Shown one piece after another: positions 46,588 to 58,362 of a DNA stretch of 64,000 nt. This stretch comes from Lunularia cruciata (lineage: Eukaryota; Streptophyta; Marchantiopsida; Lunulariales; Lunulariaceae), in NCBI GenBank assembly GCA_948567375.1, contig OX419757.1, forward strand, positions 16,754,974 to 16,818,973. The letters are read 5' to 3'. Positions within the stretch are counted from its first letter, which is position 1, and each line of letters opens with the position of its first letter. A program made the position numbers and the translations under genes. The notes beneath the pieces are model-generated. The model was not told the DNA's origin. It searched no databases and saw only the letters and a program-made list of their open reading frames with translations.

Positions 46588-48204
46588 TCAAACTTGTTGC
46601 CTATTTTCCATGCTCACCACAAATGTTGAAGGTCTTGAGGGTATCATACCCAACTTCTTCATCAACCTTTCTGACATGGCGTTTACTGTTGATCTTCCAT
46701 CAACCAATGCATCCTTGATGTTGTGACCATTCATTCTTACATCAATCTTGGAAGCATATTCACAAGCCTTCCATGGTGCAAGCTTGGCATCCACCACCCC
46801 CATTGATACTAGAGCTTTTTCCTTCTTCTTCCTCTTGCTCCTTGTGGAACTCAAACCACCTCTAAGCTCCTTTCTCAAGGTAGGGTTCAAAGCAATCAAT
46901 TGGCCCATTGTGATATTAGCCTTATGACTACCAACATCCTCCAACACATTGTAGTTCCATTGTTGCTTTGAGATCAAGAAGTCCTCCATCCCCAACTTCT
47001 TCCTTAGAGTCTTTGTTGTTGATGGTGTTGAGGTGTGAGTGCTCCTAGTAGACATAGGAGTATCCTTGCTTGGAGTAAATCCTTGAGAAGAGCGAACATC
47101 CTCTACAAAACGAGCTCTCTTCTTCTCTTGTGCCAAAAGCTCCAAATTAAGACCCTTGGAGTTTGAGCACTCTCCCTTCTCATACTTGCTCTCAACCACA
47201 TCTATGGATGTTATCCCCTTACCTTTGTTTGGATTAGGAGCCACTTGGGTTTCACTACCTCCCTCTTTCCCTTTATTGGCTCCCTCATAACTCCTTCCTC
47301 CATGGTAAGTGGAATTTGGGCAATTCCTTTGGATATGGCCTCTTCCTTGACAACCAAAACAATTTCTATCATTAAAATTGCTGGCTGGTTAGCCTCCTCT
47401 ATATGGATAGTTTCCATAAATCCTAGGTCCTCTCCCTACATTTTGATCCACTTCTCTCTTCTCCTATAGTTGCACCACATTGATCTTGAGATCCGCAAGT
47501 TATTCTGTGATGGTTTGAAGTGGATCTTTTGGTAGAGGTGCAACAACTAGAGCAACTACTACTTGTGGTGAAACCCTTGCCACCAAAGTATCAGAGGTTC
47601 CACCATACTTGTAGCCTTGAGGAGGATACACAACCTCCTTCACCACCAAATCACTCTCATCCCCTTCCAAACTCTCCTCCATATGAATTGCAATCTTGAT
47701 AGCTTCAACCTTAGAAGAAGATTTCTTATATCTCACCTTGCTTCTAATTTGTGGTCTCAACCCTCCCAAGAAATTCTTGGTGAGCATGGACCCTATGCCA
47801 ATCATTTTAGTCTCCACATCATCCCTACTCTTCCTCAACATTATGCAAAATTTGGACTTTAACTTTTCCACTCTTTCCACATAGACTCTCACTTTCTCTC
47901 CATCTCCTTGTTTGAGAAAGGTAACCTTACTCATCAATCTCTCATAACTCTCATATGGGAGAAAGTTCTCAATGAGTGTTGAAGTCAAACTCTCCCAAGA
48001 CTCTTCTTCCCTATCTCTCCTCTCGCTCTTTTGGTATTTTGACTCATACCATGTAAGTGCTGCATCTTCAAAGAAATCTGGTAATAATGATGCCCACTCA
48101 TTCTTCCTCCTCTCATTGTTTCTTATGCAAGCTCTCTTGAAGTCTCTCACAAAGGCCTCCACATCTTCTCCATCCTTGCCAAAGAAAACCGGAAGTTTCC
48201 CCAT
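46588..48204 (-). pseudogene. E1 gag-protease remnants
   Basis: Minus-strand match to the E2 gag frame. 47500-48204 is capsid (MGKLPVFFGKDGEDVEAFV). 46588-47244 is the C-terminal part with the protease-like motif, mutated to ALVDGRSTVNAM. The zinc knuckle in between is damaged by a stop and frameshift. The TGA that follows QQV is the same as in E2. Confidence 0.8.
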
Positions 48205-49673
48205 CTTAACCTCTCACTATCTTTCTTTCTCTCAAACTTTTTTTCCTCTTTTCTTTTCTCTCACTCTATAACTAATAGAGTATGTACATGACTAACACCA
48301 TTTGAGAGTAATCCACCCTAGGGAACACAAAAGGTTCAGGTTGCTCCAAGATTTCTATAGCAACATCAAATCCTAGAGTGCATATTAATCAAACCCTCAT
48401 GGATAGTTTATCCATAAGTTGAAAGATTATCTCCATCACTAATCTTGAGAACTAGCTTATGAAGGTGGTAGTATTTCTGTAGCTGTACTAAGACTCTCTC
48501 TAAGATCCTTCACCAAAGTCTCTAAAAGTGATTTTACTCCACTACATTCATGTCCTTTTGGAAGTCCTTCAACTCCACAAACATCACACAACTCCTTGGT
48601 CTTAGATTTTCTCCCTCCCAATCTTGGTGAAGAAGGTCCAACATGCAAACCCAAGTCAAGTAAGCATCACCTTTCCCTCAATCTCTTGCTCTCAAAGGTC
48701 AATGGACATGAACTTGCCTTATGTCCCTTCTCTCCACATAGAAAGCATGAACATGCCTTATGTCCCTTGGGGAACCTTGCATAGGCTCAATTTCAACTCT
48801 TGGTGACCCTACATGTTCCCAAGATGAATCTAAACACTCAAACATACTTTTTGTTGCTCTCAAACTCCTCATGCATGAGATCTCCACTTTGCAAAATTGA
48901 CCCTTCCTCACAATTTCACTTAGATCTCTCAACTTCTATGTGATAATCCTCTGAAATTTTGCACACATGATCACAACTCCAGGGTGTCCCTCCATGCAAA
49001 ATTTCAGATCTTTTCATCTGAGCCATTTGGCCTAGACACCTTTCTATTTAGCACACATATTCCAGATTTAGTCTGAAAACCACCCCTTTCACTTCAAAGA
49101 CTCATAACTCCATGCGCCAAAATGATCTCTCTCTAATTTTTGTGTCAGCAAGTAGGATATAACGTACTGAATTTTCTTGGGAAGTTTCACAACAATTCAC
49201 TAAAAATTAAATAAATGGCAGACTCTGTACATTTTTCCAGAGAGCATGCAATTGCGTGAGCAGTTTACCCTATCAACTTTCAAAAATTCTAGCCCAATGC
49301 GTATAATAGCTCTCAGAATAATTCAAAAGTGTACTAACTGAAAGATAAGCTAAGCTATCATGTGTAGAAATTTCAAGTTCAGATCTCAAACTTGAGATTT
49401 TGCCCAAAATCACCTTAATCCCCAAAATCTGCAATCCACCTCATATAATCTTTCCAAATCCTCTCATGTGTACAAGATATACAAAATCACTTCAAAGACA
49501 TCATAATGAACTACAATGTATACAAATGGATCTTGGTTCTCTAACATAAGTTCAGCCCTCTCCTTTCCTAATGTTCTCTCCAAGTGAGCTCTCATAGCCT
49601 TCTTCTGCCTAATGTAGGATTGAACGTGGAACATTATCTTGCCTCCTAGAGGTCTCGGCAATGGAACCAAAAA
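48205..49673 (-). other. E1 leader region with remnant zinc-knuckle ORF
   Basis: Corresponds to 59980-61550 of E2. The extra ORF survives as pieces near 48457-48654 (KTKELCDVCGVEGLPKGHEC) and 48699-48932, with an internal deletion that removes the first knuckle. The rest is untranslated leader. The primer-binding site before the 5' LTR reads TGGTTCCATTGCCGAGACC in the sense direction. Confidence 0.65.
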
Positions 49674-52439
49674 TATGAGCCGGCCTGTCTCTCACTCAAG
49701 ATGAACCTCTGATGGCTATTATGGTAGCGCACCATGGACTAAGAAGGCAAGGAACCCCAACTCCATCATACTCCTCCAAGGCTAACACTCCAAGACTCAA
49801 GACATTGCTCACTAGAGAACTCAATGAGAGAGAGATAGTTGCAAATGAAAGGATGCCGAGTACCTCCTCACCCCTTGTTTATATACTTGTGAAATAGTTA
49901 CGTACCAAAGTAACTAATTACCGTAGTAACTCAAGTGACTTTTACTAGACTAAAAGTCAAGTAAAGTCAAAAAGTAGAAAGGAATATCTATTCACATGGG
50001 CATATTTCCCTAAGTATGTGGTCTTATCTTGACCCAAGAGTTCTCAACTCTTTCCTCAAAGCCAAACACCTAGGAATAATACCAAGTCAACACACTAAAA
50101 TCCAAAATAGTGCTGCTCATCTTTTCCACTTCCTCTAAAGTAAGGTCTCTTCTATCTTAATTATGACTAACTTTAGCTAACCATGACTAATATAGAACCA
50201 TCCTTTATTTCTGTATAAATAATATCTCTTAAGTACTTGTAATACCAAGCTAAATATCACAATACCACACACATGCACAAATGGGTGTTATAGAATGAGG
50301 CAATGAGAAGAAGAAGGGCAAGGAAGTTGTGGCACAACCCCGAACTGCCAAGAGTAAGAATGCTCTAAATGTATCCGTAGTTGGGCCTAGTAAAATTACT
50401 CAAGAAGAGGGAGAAAGTTTTGAAGAAGAAACTTTGAAGGTGCAAAGATCTTGAATTCAGAGCAAGGTACAAGATGTAGAGGGGTCGGAACCCAAAGTCC
50501 GAGCCAAGGACGTAAGGTGCAAAGGAGTGGACTATTTGTCCAAGGTCGTATGTCCGCTATTGACGATGTTGCAGCAAAAGAAGATGGAGATGATAAGTGC
50601 CAAACTTGAGGTACTGGATGAGTTAGCAGTAGTTAAGACCTAGAGTGCCAAAAATTCGTTGCTACAAAGTAAGCTGACAAGGGTGGAGATGGAGGTCAAA
50701 GAACTTTGGGTTGAAGAGGTTCTTTGAAGTAAGCACTTTGAGGTGACGAGGGAAGAATTAGTAAAGAGTTGTGAGGAAGCAAAGGAGATGATTGTGATGG
50801 CTGCAGGGTTGAAAGGAGAACTTGTAGAGGTGTGAGTAGAATTGATATACTCCAAGCAGTTGCTACGGTGATGGAGCAAGAGTTGGAGAGCCTCAAGAAG
50901 AGGGCAGCAAAGAAAGATCAGGTCTGGCAATGAGAGTTAATGGAGCGTAGTAGAGAAAATGATCAATTGAGAGGGTTGATGCGAGTAGCAGAGGAGCAAC
51001 TCTTTGTGAATTGGAGGGAGAAGGAGGCATTAAAAGCTAAATTTGAAGATGAGCTCTAGATGTATTGCAATGAATTGGAAGAAGAGAGGAAGAAGGAGAA
51101 GCTTACGGTGGTGGAAGAAACTAGTGAGGTAGAAGGCATCATCAATGAAATCAAGGCCATGCTGAGTACAGAAGTTGAATGTAAACTCAAAGAGGCAAGG
51201 TTGCATGAGCTAAAGTTACTAGTGCAGGAGACGCGCAAGAGGAAGGAAAAGGATATGGAATTAAATAATCTCTTAATTCATCCACGAGATCGTGTAGAAG
51301 GAAGATGTTAGAGGTGGGAGACAATGTGTGTCTCAGACTAGAGGTTATTAGGACAGAGTTAGCTAAAATTTATAGTGAGGTAGAAGAAGTACGAAGACCT
51401 AAAGTTGTAGAGGTAGGAGTGCAAGTGTCTTCGGAGTTGATCTCTGAAACTTTAGAGAAGAGTGGGTCAGGAGATAAGGGAGTAGATGAATTACCCATGA
51501 CCTCAATTGTAGATTGTAGTGAAGAAATTGTAAAAATAGAAGCGTTAAGAGTAAAATTGGATAGACCCAAGGATGGGGAAATTATAGAGAGATTATTGGG
51601 TTTGAAAGCCAATGACGAGGTTGACATCGGATCGGATTAGTAACATATTTGAGATTTGAAGAGGCAGCTATGAAGAGGTGCATTGTCATTTTGGATTTGC
51701 ATGTTTGTAGAGTTGTTGTAGAACGGTATTTTTGTTAGAATTGTCATTTGCTTCACTATTTAAGAGTGGCATTTGCAAGAAATTGTTGTTTAGCACTCAT
51801 TATTTTTGAGAATAGATAAAGCAAAGTGCTGTGAAGCAGTGCTCATCGCTTGAGCTTGATTCTGAGTATCAACTTTGTGTTTGTAATTGTGAGTGTCTGG
51901 AGAAATTTGAAATGCAAGTCAATGTGCTTGTTGGATGTTGGATTCCGCAGCCTTGGTCTTCATTCTGTGTGTTTGATCCTGAGTGAAGTGCAATCAAAGC
52001 AATGCCTTGACAAATCTGAGAGGAATTGTAGTGTTGGTAGTATTCTGCAGTTATGAGTGTAGCACAAAGTTGATGTGAAGCAATTTTGATCGAGGAAGTT
52101 GTGCCTTCAGTGGAAGGGTGGAACACAATTTTGAGGCAAAGTTGTTTTGCAGTGAAGTGCCATTTTCAGGAGAGCCTGAATCATCACAATCAAGATTGTT
52201 TGGAAAGAATTGAAGGAGTTGTGATTAAGGAGTGTGAATTCATGACAAGACTGCGAATCAGTGCTTGTTACTCTCTTCTAGGTGTGGTTTCTACCTAAGA
52301 GATTAAAGATTCAACCAAGAAGAACTACATTGTGACATTTGACTTTGTATTTGGACATTTCTGACCAATACCTCTACGGGAACAAACTTTACTTACCCAA
52401 TTACCACAAAAGTGATATTTGCCGGGTTGTCACACTCCA

Positions 52440-53607
52440 CTCCAAGCTTGCTGCACCAATTGATTTGCATGTTGCTGCAATGCCTCCTCTAAACTCCTCA
52501 ATAGAACATCCAAGGTGGATGGAACAATCCCACTCGTACTCCAAACTTGAGTGATCTCCTCTGATACTAGAGTATCCTCTACATGGTTGTTCACCTCCAA
52601 TAAGTCACTAGGCCAAGTAACAACAACACTAAAAGTTGAAATTGATGCTGCCATAGTCACGGACTATAGTGAGCCAAGATTACCACTATTTAAAGCATAT
52701 TGGTAGGTGACATACTTGTCCCTCACTTGACTATCAACCTGGTCTATAAGAGGTTGTCTCTTCCCAATAGTCAATACTAGAACCCATGGGCTATAACACT
52801 GCTCCCCCAACTAGCACATCAAATGACTCAACCATTGTCGCAATAGTCTGAGCTCTCACCACCGAGCTATCAGTTGGGTGACCATGGTGAACTTGGACAA
52901 CAAGCTCCCCGCTTATGATGTACTATGTCAAACCACCACCTAGAGATGTCTGGATCTAAAATGGACACCTCTCCACATTGGTCCTCCGTAACTCCAAACC
53001 GACAATTGTAGCCTTCTCCAACATAAGGGGTTGCACACCAGAGTCAAGTAAGACCCTCTATGGTGTATGGACCTTCCTTGAAGATCCCACCAAAAAAAAA
53101 TTCCCCTTTTGGTTATCCAATAGGACAACCCCAGGTGTAAACCACGCTTGCTCAAAGGCCAGTCTAGCTGGTAACTCTTCCAATCTAGCCATTGCTACTT
53201 GCCACAAATCATTGGTTGTTGAGAAAATCCCATGCTCCTCAACCAAGTCAACTCCACTATCAACCACCTTTGCTCTAGTAGTAGAGACCACATCATCCCT
53301 ACCCTCACAAAGCATGGCAACCAACTGGAACACTAGGGTTGGGTCAACTCCCAATGTACACATCTGATTGGTTGAAAATAAAAGATAGTGCATAATCAAT
53401 TGAGCCACCTTCAACATTATGCTAGACTCAATCTAAGGAGTAGCAGGTGGCTGACTAGTAGGTAGTCCATCATACACCCCATCACCAACTACCACGCCTG
53501 CACTAGGATGTCTAGGAGCCATGGATGATGTTTGTAAGGCCTCAGAGAGCATGAAAGACTGAGGAAGTCTGACCTGTCTCCCAACCTCTCCCCTCTATGG
53601 GTCCAAC
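52440..53607 (-). pseudogene. B2 segment: start of methyltransferase ORF, protease and gag C-terminal region
   Basis: 52440-52970 matches B3 upstream of the methyltransferase. 52971-53417 has protease-region sequence that B3 lacks, including VLLDSGVQPLMLEKA (LLDSG as the aspartic protease signature) and VGLELRRTNVERCPF. A TAG follows CPF. Sequence up to 53607 is degenerate gag C terminus. D4 interrupts it there. Confidence 0.7.
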
Positions 53608-55098
53608 TATGACAACCCGACAAATATCACTTTTGTGGTAATTGGGTAAGTAAAGTTCGTTCTCATAGAGATACGAGTCAGAATTGGTCAAATACAAAGC
53701 AAAGTAACAATTTTAGCTCTTCTTGGTTGCGTCTTTAATCTCTCAGGTAGAAACCACACCTAGAAGAGAGTAATAAGTACTGATTTGCAGTCTTGTCACG
53801 AATTAACACTTCTAAATCACAACTCCATCAACTCTTTCCAAACAATCTTGATTGTGATGATTCAGGCTCTCCCAAAAATGGCACTACACTATAAAACGAC
53901 TTTGCCTCAGAATTGTGTTCCACCTCTCCACTGAAGACACAACTTCCTTGTTTGAAATTGCTTCACATCAACCTTGCACTGCACTCACAAATGAAAAATA
54001 CTACCAACACTACAATTCCTCTTAGATCTATCAAGGCATTGCTCCGATTGCACTTCACTCAGGATCAAATACACAAAATGAAGATCAAGGCTACGGAATC
54101 CAACATCCAACAAGCACACTGACTTGCACTTCAAAATCCTTCACACACTCACAAACACAATTGCAAAGCTGATACTCAGAATCAAGCTCAAGCGACGAGC
54201 ATTACTTCACAACACTTTGCTTTATCTATTCTCAGAAATAATGAGCATTGAACAACATAATACTACAAATGCTCCCCTTAAATACTGAAGCAAATGACAA
54301 TTATCTTCCTAATGTACCTCTTCCTTATGACTTTACAAACCTATAGATCTGAAATGACAATGCACCTCTTCATATCTGCCTATTCAAATCTCCAATTGGT
54401 TACTAATTCGATCTGTGAGCCGGCCTGTCTCTCACTCAGGATGAACCTCTGATGGCTATTATGGTAGCGCACCATGGACTAAGAAGGCAAGGAACCCCAA
54501 CTCCATCATACTCCTCCAAGGCTAACACTCCAAGACTCAAGACATTGCTCACTAGAGAACTCAATGAGAGAGAGATAGTTGCAAATGAAAGGATGATGAG
54601 TACTTCCTCACTCCTTGTTTATATACTTGTGAAATAGTTACGTACCAAAGTTACTAATTACCGTAGTAACTCAAGTTACTAGACTAAAAGTCAAGTAAAG
54701 TCAAAAAGTAGAAAGGAATATCCATTCACATGGGCATATTCCCCTAAGCATGTGGTCTTATCTTGACCCAACCACTAAAGCAAGGATTCCTTCACATGGG
54801 CTATCCTTGGACTAAAGAAGAATCCAAAACAAAAAGGCTTGCGGGCCCAAGAGTTCTCAACTCTTTCCCCAAAGCCAAACACCTAGGAATAATACCAAGT
54901 CAACACACTAAAATCCAAAATAGTGGTGCTCATCTTTTCTACTTCCTCTAAAGTAAGGTCCCATCTATCTTAGCTATGACTAACTTTAGCTAACCATGAC
55001 TAATATAGAACCATCCTTTATCTCTATATAAATAATATCTCTTAAGTACTTGTAATACCAAGCTAAATATCACAATACCACACACATGCACAAATGGG

Positions 55099-55116
55099 TG
55101 TTACATTTACCCCCGG
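55099..55116 (-). promoter_or_regulatory. E2 polypurine tract at the 3' LTR boundary
   Basis: In the sense direction CCGGGGGTAAA directly precedes TGTAACACC, the LTR start. Confidence 0.65.
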
Positions 55117-55153
55117 ACTAAGTTTTCACTTTGTCCTCAAAGTGAAGGTCTCT

Positions 55154-56047
55154 CTACCTTCTATGGTACATCTTCAACTTATCATGGTTAATCCTATCAA
55201 AGTGTCTTCCTCCCAACTCCTTGAGATCATAAGTGTAATTTCCCCACACCTTCTCTACTATGAAAGGTCCAAAGTACTTAGGCAAAAACTTCTTTTGTAC
55301 TCTCTTGAATCGAATGGAATCAAACAACATTACCCAATCACCTTCTTTGAAAGGCTCCACCTTCTTCTTGCCTTGCCTCTTGTCATAGCTCTCCTTTTGT
55401 TTCCTTTGGGCTTGCTCCACTCGAACCATAGCAACTGCTCTTGCCTCTTCCAACTCCATGAGTTGATCCTTCCTTGACTTCTCTGCATCACTTCCTTGTG
55501 CTTTCTTCAATCTCCTATGAATGCTTTGGAAGGTAGGAAGATCAAAGTGAATAGGTAAGGTAGACTCAATACCATACACCAATTGGAATGGAGAATATCC
55601 AGTGGAAGTCTTCATGGTTGTCCTATACTCCCACAAAACTGCATGAATCCTCTTGTCCCAATGATGTTTAGCCCCCTCCATTTCTGCATCTTTGGCCAAC
55701 ATCATGCACAAGGTCTGATTGGTTCTCTCTGCCAAGCCATTGGAATTTGGCTTATAGGATGTAGTTACTCTATGTGTGATAGAGAAATGTCGTAGCATGG
55801 CTGTAGTAATGCTTCCTGTAAACTCTCCTCCTCTATCAGAAACCAACTCCAAAGGGCATCCAAACCTAGTGATAATGCGTTCATAAAGAAATCTACCCAC
55901 TTCATCTTCATTCTTGTCCCTCAATGGTCTAGCCTCAACCCACTTGGTAAGGTAATCAGTAACTACCACAATGTACCGATTGTTCCTTGGGGTTCTATTG
56001 AGAGGTCCTACAAAATCAATTCCCCACTTCTCAAAAGGTCCTAGCAA
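55154..56047 (-). CDS. E2 integrase core and C terminus
   Basis: 297 codons, out of frame with the upstream pol frame by a single missing base. The catalytic triad is visible: Asp in WGIDFVGPL, Asp in VSDRGGEF, Glu in NGLAERTNQ. The C-terminal part has SPFQLVYG, GDWVMLFDS and KYFGPFIVEKV, ending at KLKMYHRR with no chromodomain or PHD finger, unlike family B. The zinc-binding region is encoded at the end of the upstream frame. Confidence 0.88.
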   Translation of the reverse strand: MLGPFEKWGIDFVGPLNRTPRNNRYIVVVTDYLTKWVEARPLRDKNEDEVGRFLYERIITRFGCPLELVSDRGGEFTGSITTAMLRHFSITHRVTTSYKPNSNGLAERTNQTLCMMLAKDAEMEGAKHHWDKRIHAVLWEYRTTMKTSTGYSPFQLVYGIESTLPIHFDLPTFQSIHRRLKKAQGSDAEKSRKDQLMELEEARAVAMVRVEQAQRKQKESYDKRQGKKKVEPFKEGDWVMLFDSIRFKRVQKKFLPKYFGPFIVEKVWGNYTYDLKELGGRHFDRINHDKLKMYHRR

Positions 56048-58353
56048 TGGAATTGATCTAAGGGTGGAGTGGATGTAGACTTTCTAGCAAAAGCTTGACA
56101 AACATGACAAGTTTTGCAATAATCAAGACAATCCTTGAAAATCCCTCTCCAATGGTAACCTGCATCTAGAATCTTGAAAGCAGTCACCTTTCCTGCAAAG
56201 TGTCCTCCACATACTAAACCTTCATGAAACTCCTTTATGAGTAGGATAGACTCTTCCTTACCCACTGCTCTTCGAAGTAGACCATCTGCTCCTTGGTGAA
56301 AAAGAATATCCTCCACCATTGTGTAAGGTCTAGATCTTGCTGCAAGGGCCTTCCTCTCCCTAGCATGCATCCCTTCTGGATAGTTACCTCTTGTCACAAA
56401 ATCCACAATCTCCTTGTACTCCATTGGAATCTCTTGAGTGACTGAGATTGTCATGAGCTCCTCATCCGGGAAGGAATCATCTACTGGCTCATCTCCATCA
56501 TGATCATAGGCTCTAGATAACAAATCAGCATTTGCATGTTTCTTTCCTGGCCTATCCTCAATTGTGTAGTCATACTCAGACAAGATTATCATCCACCTTG
56601 CTAGTCTCCCTTCAACATTAGGCTTGTTGAAGATGTACTTCAAAGCCTTGTGATCCGTGACAATTGTGGCTTTCCCTCCAATCAAGTAGTGTCTAAACTT
56701 CTTGAGACCAAAGATCACTGCCAACCCTTCTCTCTCTGTGACAGAGTAGTTCTTCTCTGCTGAAACCATCTGCCTACTAGCATAAGCTATTGGATGATCA
56801 TGCCCATCTTGGTCTAATTGACTAAGAGTGCATCCTATAGCTACATTAGAAGCATCAGTGTAGAGGATGAAAGGCTTACTCCAATCAGGTTTAGCAAGAA
56901 TTGGAGCTACAACAAGGGATTGCTTGAGCTCCTCAAAAGCTTTGAGAGCCTCCTTGTCTTCCAAAATCACCATGTAATCTACACCCTTCTTCATGTAGAT
57001 GGTCAATGCATAAGCCTTGTTGGAAAATGAGAAGATGAACCTCCTATAGTACCCAACCATTCCCAAGAATTGGCGTAACTTTGTCAAGCTTGAAGGGAAT
57101 GGAAGGTCTGAGATTTTCCTCACCTTCTCAGGATCAACTGCTATTCCATCCTTGGAGATGATGTGCCCCAAAAGTAGACCTTCTTCACATCCAAAAATGC
57201 ACTTCTCTGGGTTGAGTGATGCATTTGCCTCATCCAAGCGTTGCAAGACTTTGATTAGGTGCTCAAAGTGCTCCTCCTTGCTCCCATAGACACAAAAGTC
57301 ATCAATGAAATCTCTCACAAATTTCCCAATGAAAGGTTCAAATACCTTGTTCATGAACCGTTGGAATGTGGCTGGAGCATTGCAAAGCCCAAAAGGCATG
57401 ACCTTGAAAGCGTAAGTTCCCCAAGGTGTGGTGAATGTGGTGAGTTGTTGATGCTCTGGTGCAATCTTTATTTGGTTATATCCACTATAACCATCTCCAA
57501 AACTGTACCTCTCATGACCTGCAACCTCCTCCAAGATCTCATCAATGAATGGCAATGGGTAGTAGTCCTTCTTGGTAACAGCATTAAGCTTCTTGTAATC
57601 CACACATACCCGAAGCTTGCCATTCTTTTTCTTCACAATGACAATTGGAGACACCCATTCTGAATTCTCCACCTCAAAGATAAATCCAGCCTCCTTGAGC
57701 TTATCAATCTCCTCCTTCACAACCAAAGATATTGGTGGGCTAATGCGACGTTGCTTTTGGCGGATTGGTCTTGCATGTGACTCCACCTCTATCTTGTGCT
57801 CCTCCAAGGTGACTTCCTTCAAATCCTTGTAACTAAAAGCAAACACATGGATGAACTTGCGGAAAATCTCCTCAAATTTCACCTTCTCCTCCTTGGTAAC
57901 ATTTGGGCCATACTTGAGGGTAGATAACCTTCTCTCTACCTCCTCAAGTGTCAATGGTGATTTATCTGGGTCCTTCAAAACCTCTGGCTTAGGTGCAAAA
58001 TCCATAGCACACAAGGGATACACATCTGAATCAGATTCAGATTCATCCTCCTCCGTGGAAGTCTCCTCTTCCATGCTTGTGTCCACACCTGAAGCTCCTT
58101 CTTCAGAATCTGATTCCCAATAATTAGAAGATGGGGTATCTGAATGTGAAGTGTTGGTGGTGTTAGTCACAGGAACAGTGACTCTATGGTTTGATGGCCC
58201 AATCCTCAAGTACCCTTTGTGCCATCGATCAGTTGTGCGTGCTGCTCTCAACCATGGCCTCCCAAGAAGTAAGTCATAGCTTGAATCCTTCAAGACTTGG
58301 AAAGTCATGAGATTTTGAACTCCCATAACTGAAACTACCACCTTATCCATCAC
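56041..58353 (-). CDS. E2 pol: reverse transcriptase, RNase H and integrase zinc domain
   Basis: 770 codons. Residues 1-40 are the protease tail (LLLGRPWLRAART). An acidic linker runs about 75-130. RT spans about 185-420 with LRVCVDYKKLN, SGYNQIKIAPE, MPFGLCNAPATF and an active site FIDD (349-352) instead of YIDD. RNase H follows (ILYTDASNVAIG, EREGLAVIF, IVTDHKALKYIF). An integrase zinc domain (CKTCHVCQ) lies near the end. The frame closes prematurely at DQFHC through the 1-nt deletion. Upstream it is in frame with gag but separated by TGA-CCA. Confidence 0.9.
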   Translation of the reverse strand: MMDKVVVSVMGVQNLMTFQVLKDSSYDLLLGRPWLRAARTTDRWHKGYLRIGPSNHRVTVPVTNTTNTSHSDTPSSNYWESDSEEGASGVDTSMEEETSTEEDESESDSDVYPLCAMDFAPKPEVLKDPDKSPLTLEEVERRLSTLKYGPNVTKEEKVKFEEIFRKFIHVFAFSYKDLKEVTLEEHKIEVESHARPIRQKQRRISPPISLVVKEEIDKLKEAGFIFEVENSEWVSPIVIVKKKNGKLRVCVDYKKLNAVTKKDYYPLPFIDEILEEVAGHERYSFGDGYSGYNQIKIAPEHQQLTTFTTPWGTYAFKVMPFGLCNAPATFQRFMNKVFEPFIGKFVRDFIDDFCVYGSKEEHFEHLIKVLQRLDEANASLNPEKCIFGCEEGLLLGHIISKDGIAVDPEKVRKISDLPFPSSLTKLRQFLGMVGYYRRFIFSFSNKAYALTIYMKKGVDYMVILEDKEALKAFEELKQSLVVAPILAKPDWSKPFILYTDASNVAIGCTLSQLDQDGHDHPIAYASRQMVSAEKNYSVTEREGLAVIFGLKKFRHYLIGGKATIVTDHKALKYIFNKPNVEGRLARWMIILSEYDYTIEDRPGKKHANADLLSRAYDHDGDEPVDDSFPDEELMTISVTQEIPMEYKEIVDFVTRGNYPEGMHARERKALAARSRPYTMVEDILFHQGADGLLRRAVGKEESILLIKEFHEGLVCGGHFAGKVTAFKILDAGYHWRGIFKDCLDYCKTCHVCQAFARKSTSTPPLDQFHC

Positions 58354-58362
58354 CCCTACTGG

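Larger units (their letters stand above)
38846..50292 (-). mobile_element. Family E copy 1 (E1): degenerate Ty3/Gypsy element split by D3
   Basis: 3' LTR 38846-39536; 5' LTR 49674-50292 with a deletion of about 70 bp. The flanks GAAC (38842-38845) and GAAT (50293-50296) fit a mutated 4-bp duplication. In between lie minus-strand remnants: integrase 39600-40604, RNase H/RT 40639-42297, start of pol to 42657, then after D3 gag-protease 46588-48204 and the zinc-knuckle ORF region 48457-48932. Many stops and frameshifts are present, so it is older than E2. Confidence 0.85.
37227..52434 (+). mobile_element. Family D copy 2 (D2): giant solo LTR split by element E1
   Basis: Ends TGTGGTACCCACAT and GCCGGGTTGTCACA; CTCCA target duplication at 37222-37226 and 52435-52439. 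Pieces 37227-38845 and 50293-52434 add to about 3.76 kb, matching the 3.8 kb of D3. Broken ORF pieces correspond to those of D3: capsid-like N part 37598-38604 (MFFHQMFAGDAIDWAKC), acidic part 38626-38850, and coiled-coil part 50640-51640 ending EVDIGSD. CTATTTAAG near 51757 marks the TATA-like site. Confidence 0.8.
21522..53607 (-). mobile_element. Family B copy 2 (B2): methyltransferase-bearing Ty3/Gypsy element split by four later insertions
   Basis: B2 survives as 21522-25780, 34264-34550, 36453-37226 and 52440-53607. These pieces rejoin colinearly against copy B3. The interruptions are B3 (25781-34258), D1 (34551-36447), D2 with its nested contents (37227-52434) and D4 (from 53608). Its 5' end is not in the window. 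Coding capacity is heavily mutated. It nevertheless preserves gag C-terminal/protease sequence that B3 has lost, and it reads open at two positions where B3 has stops. Confidence 0.8.
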
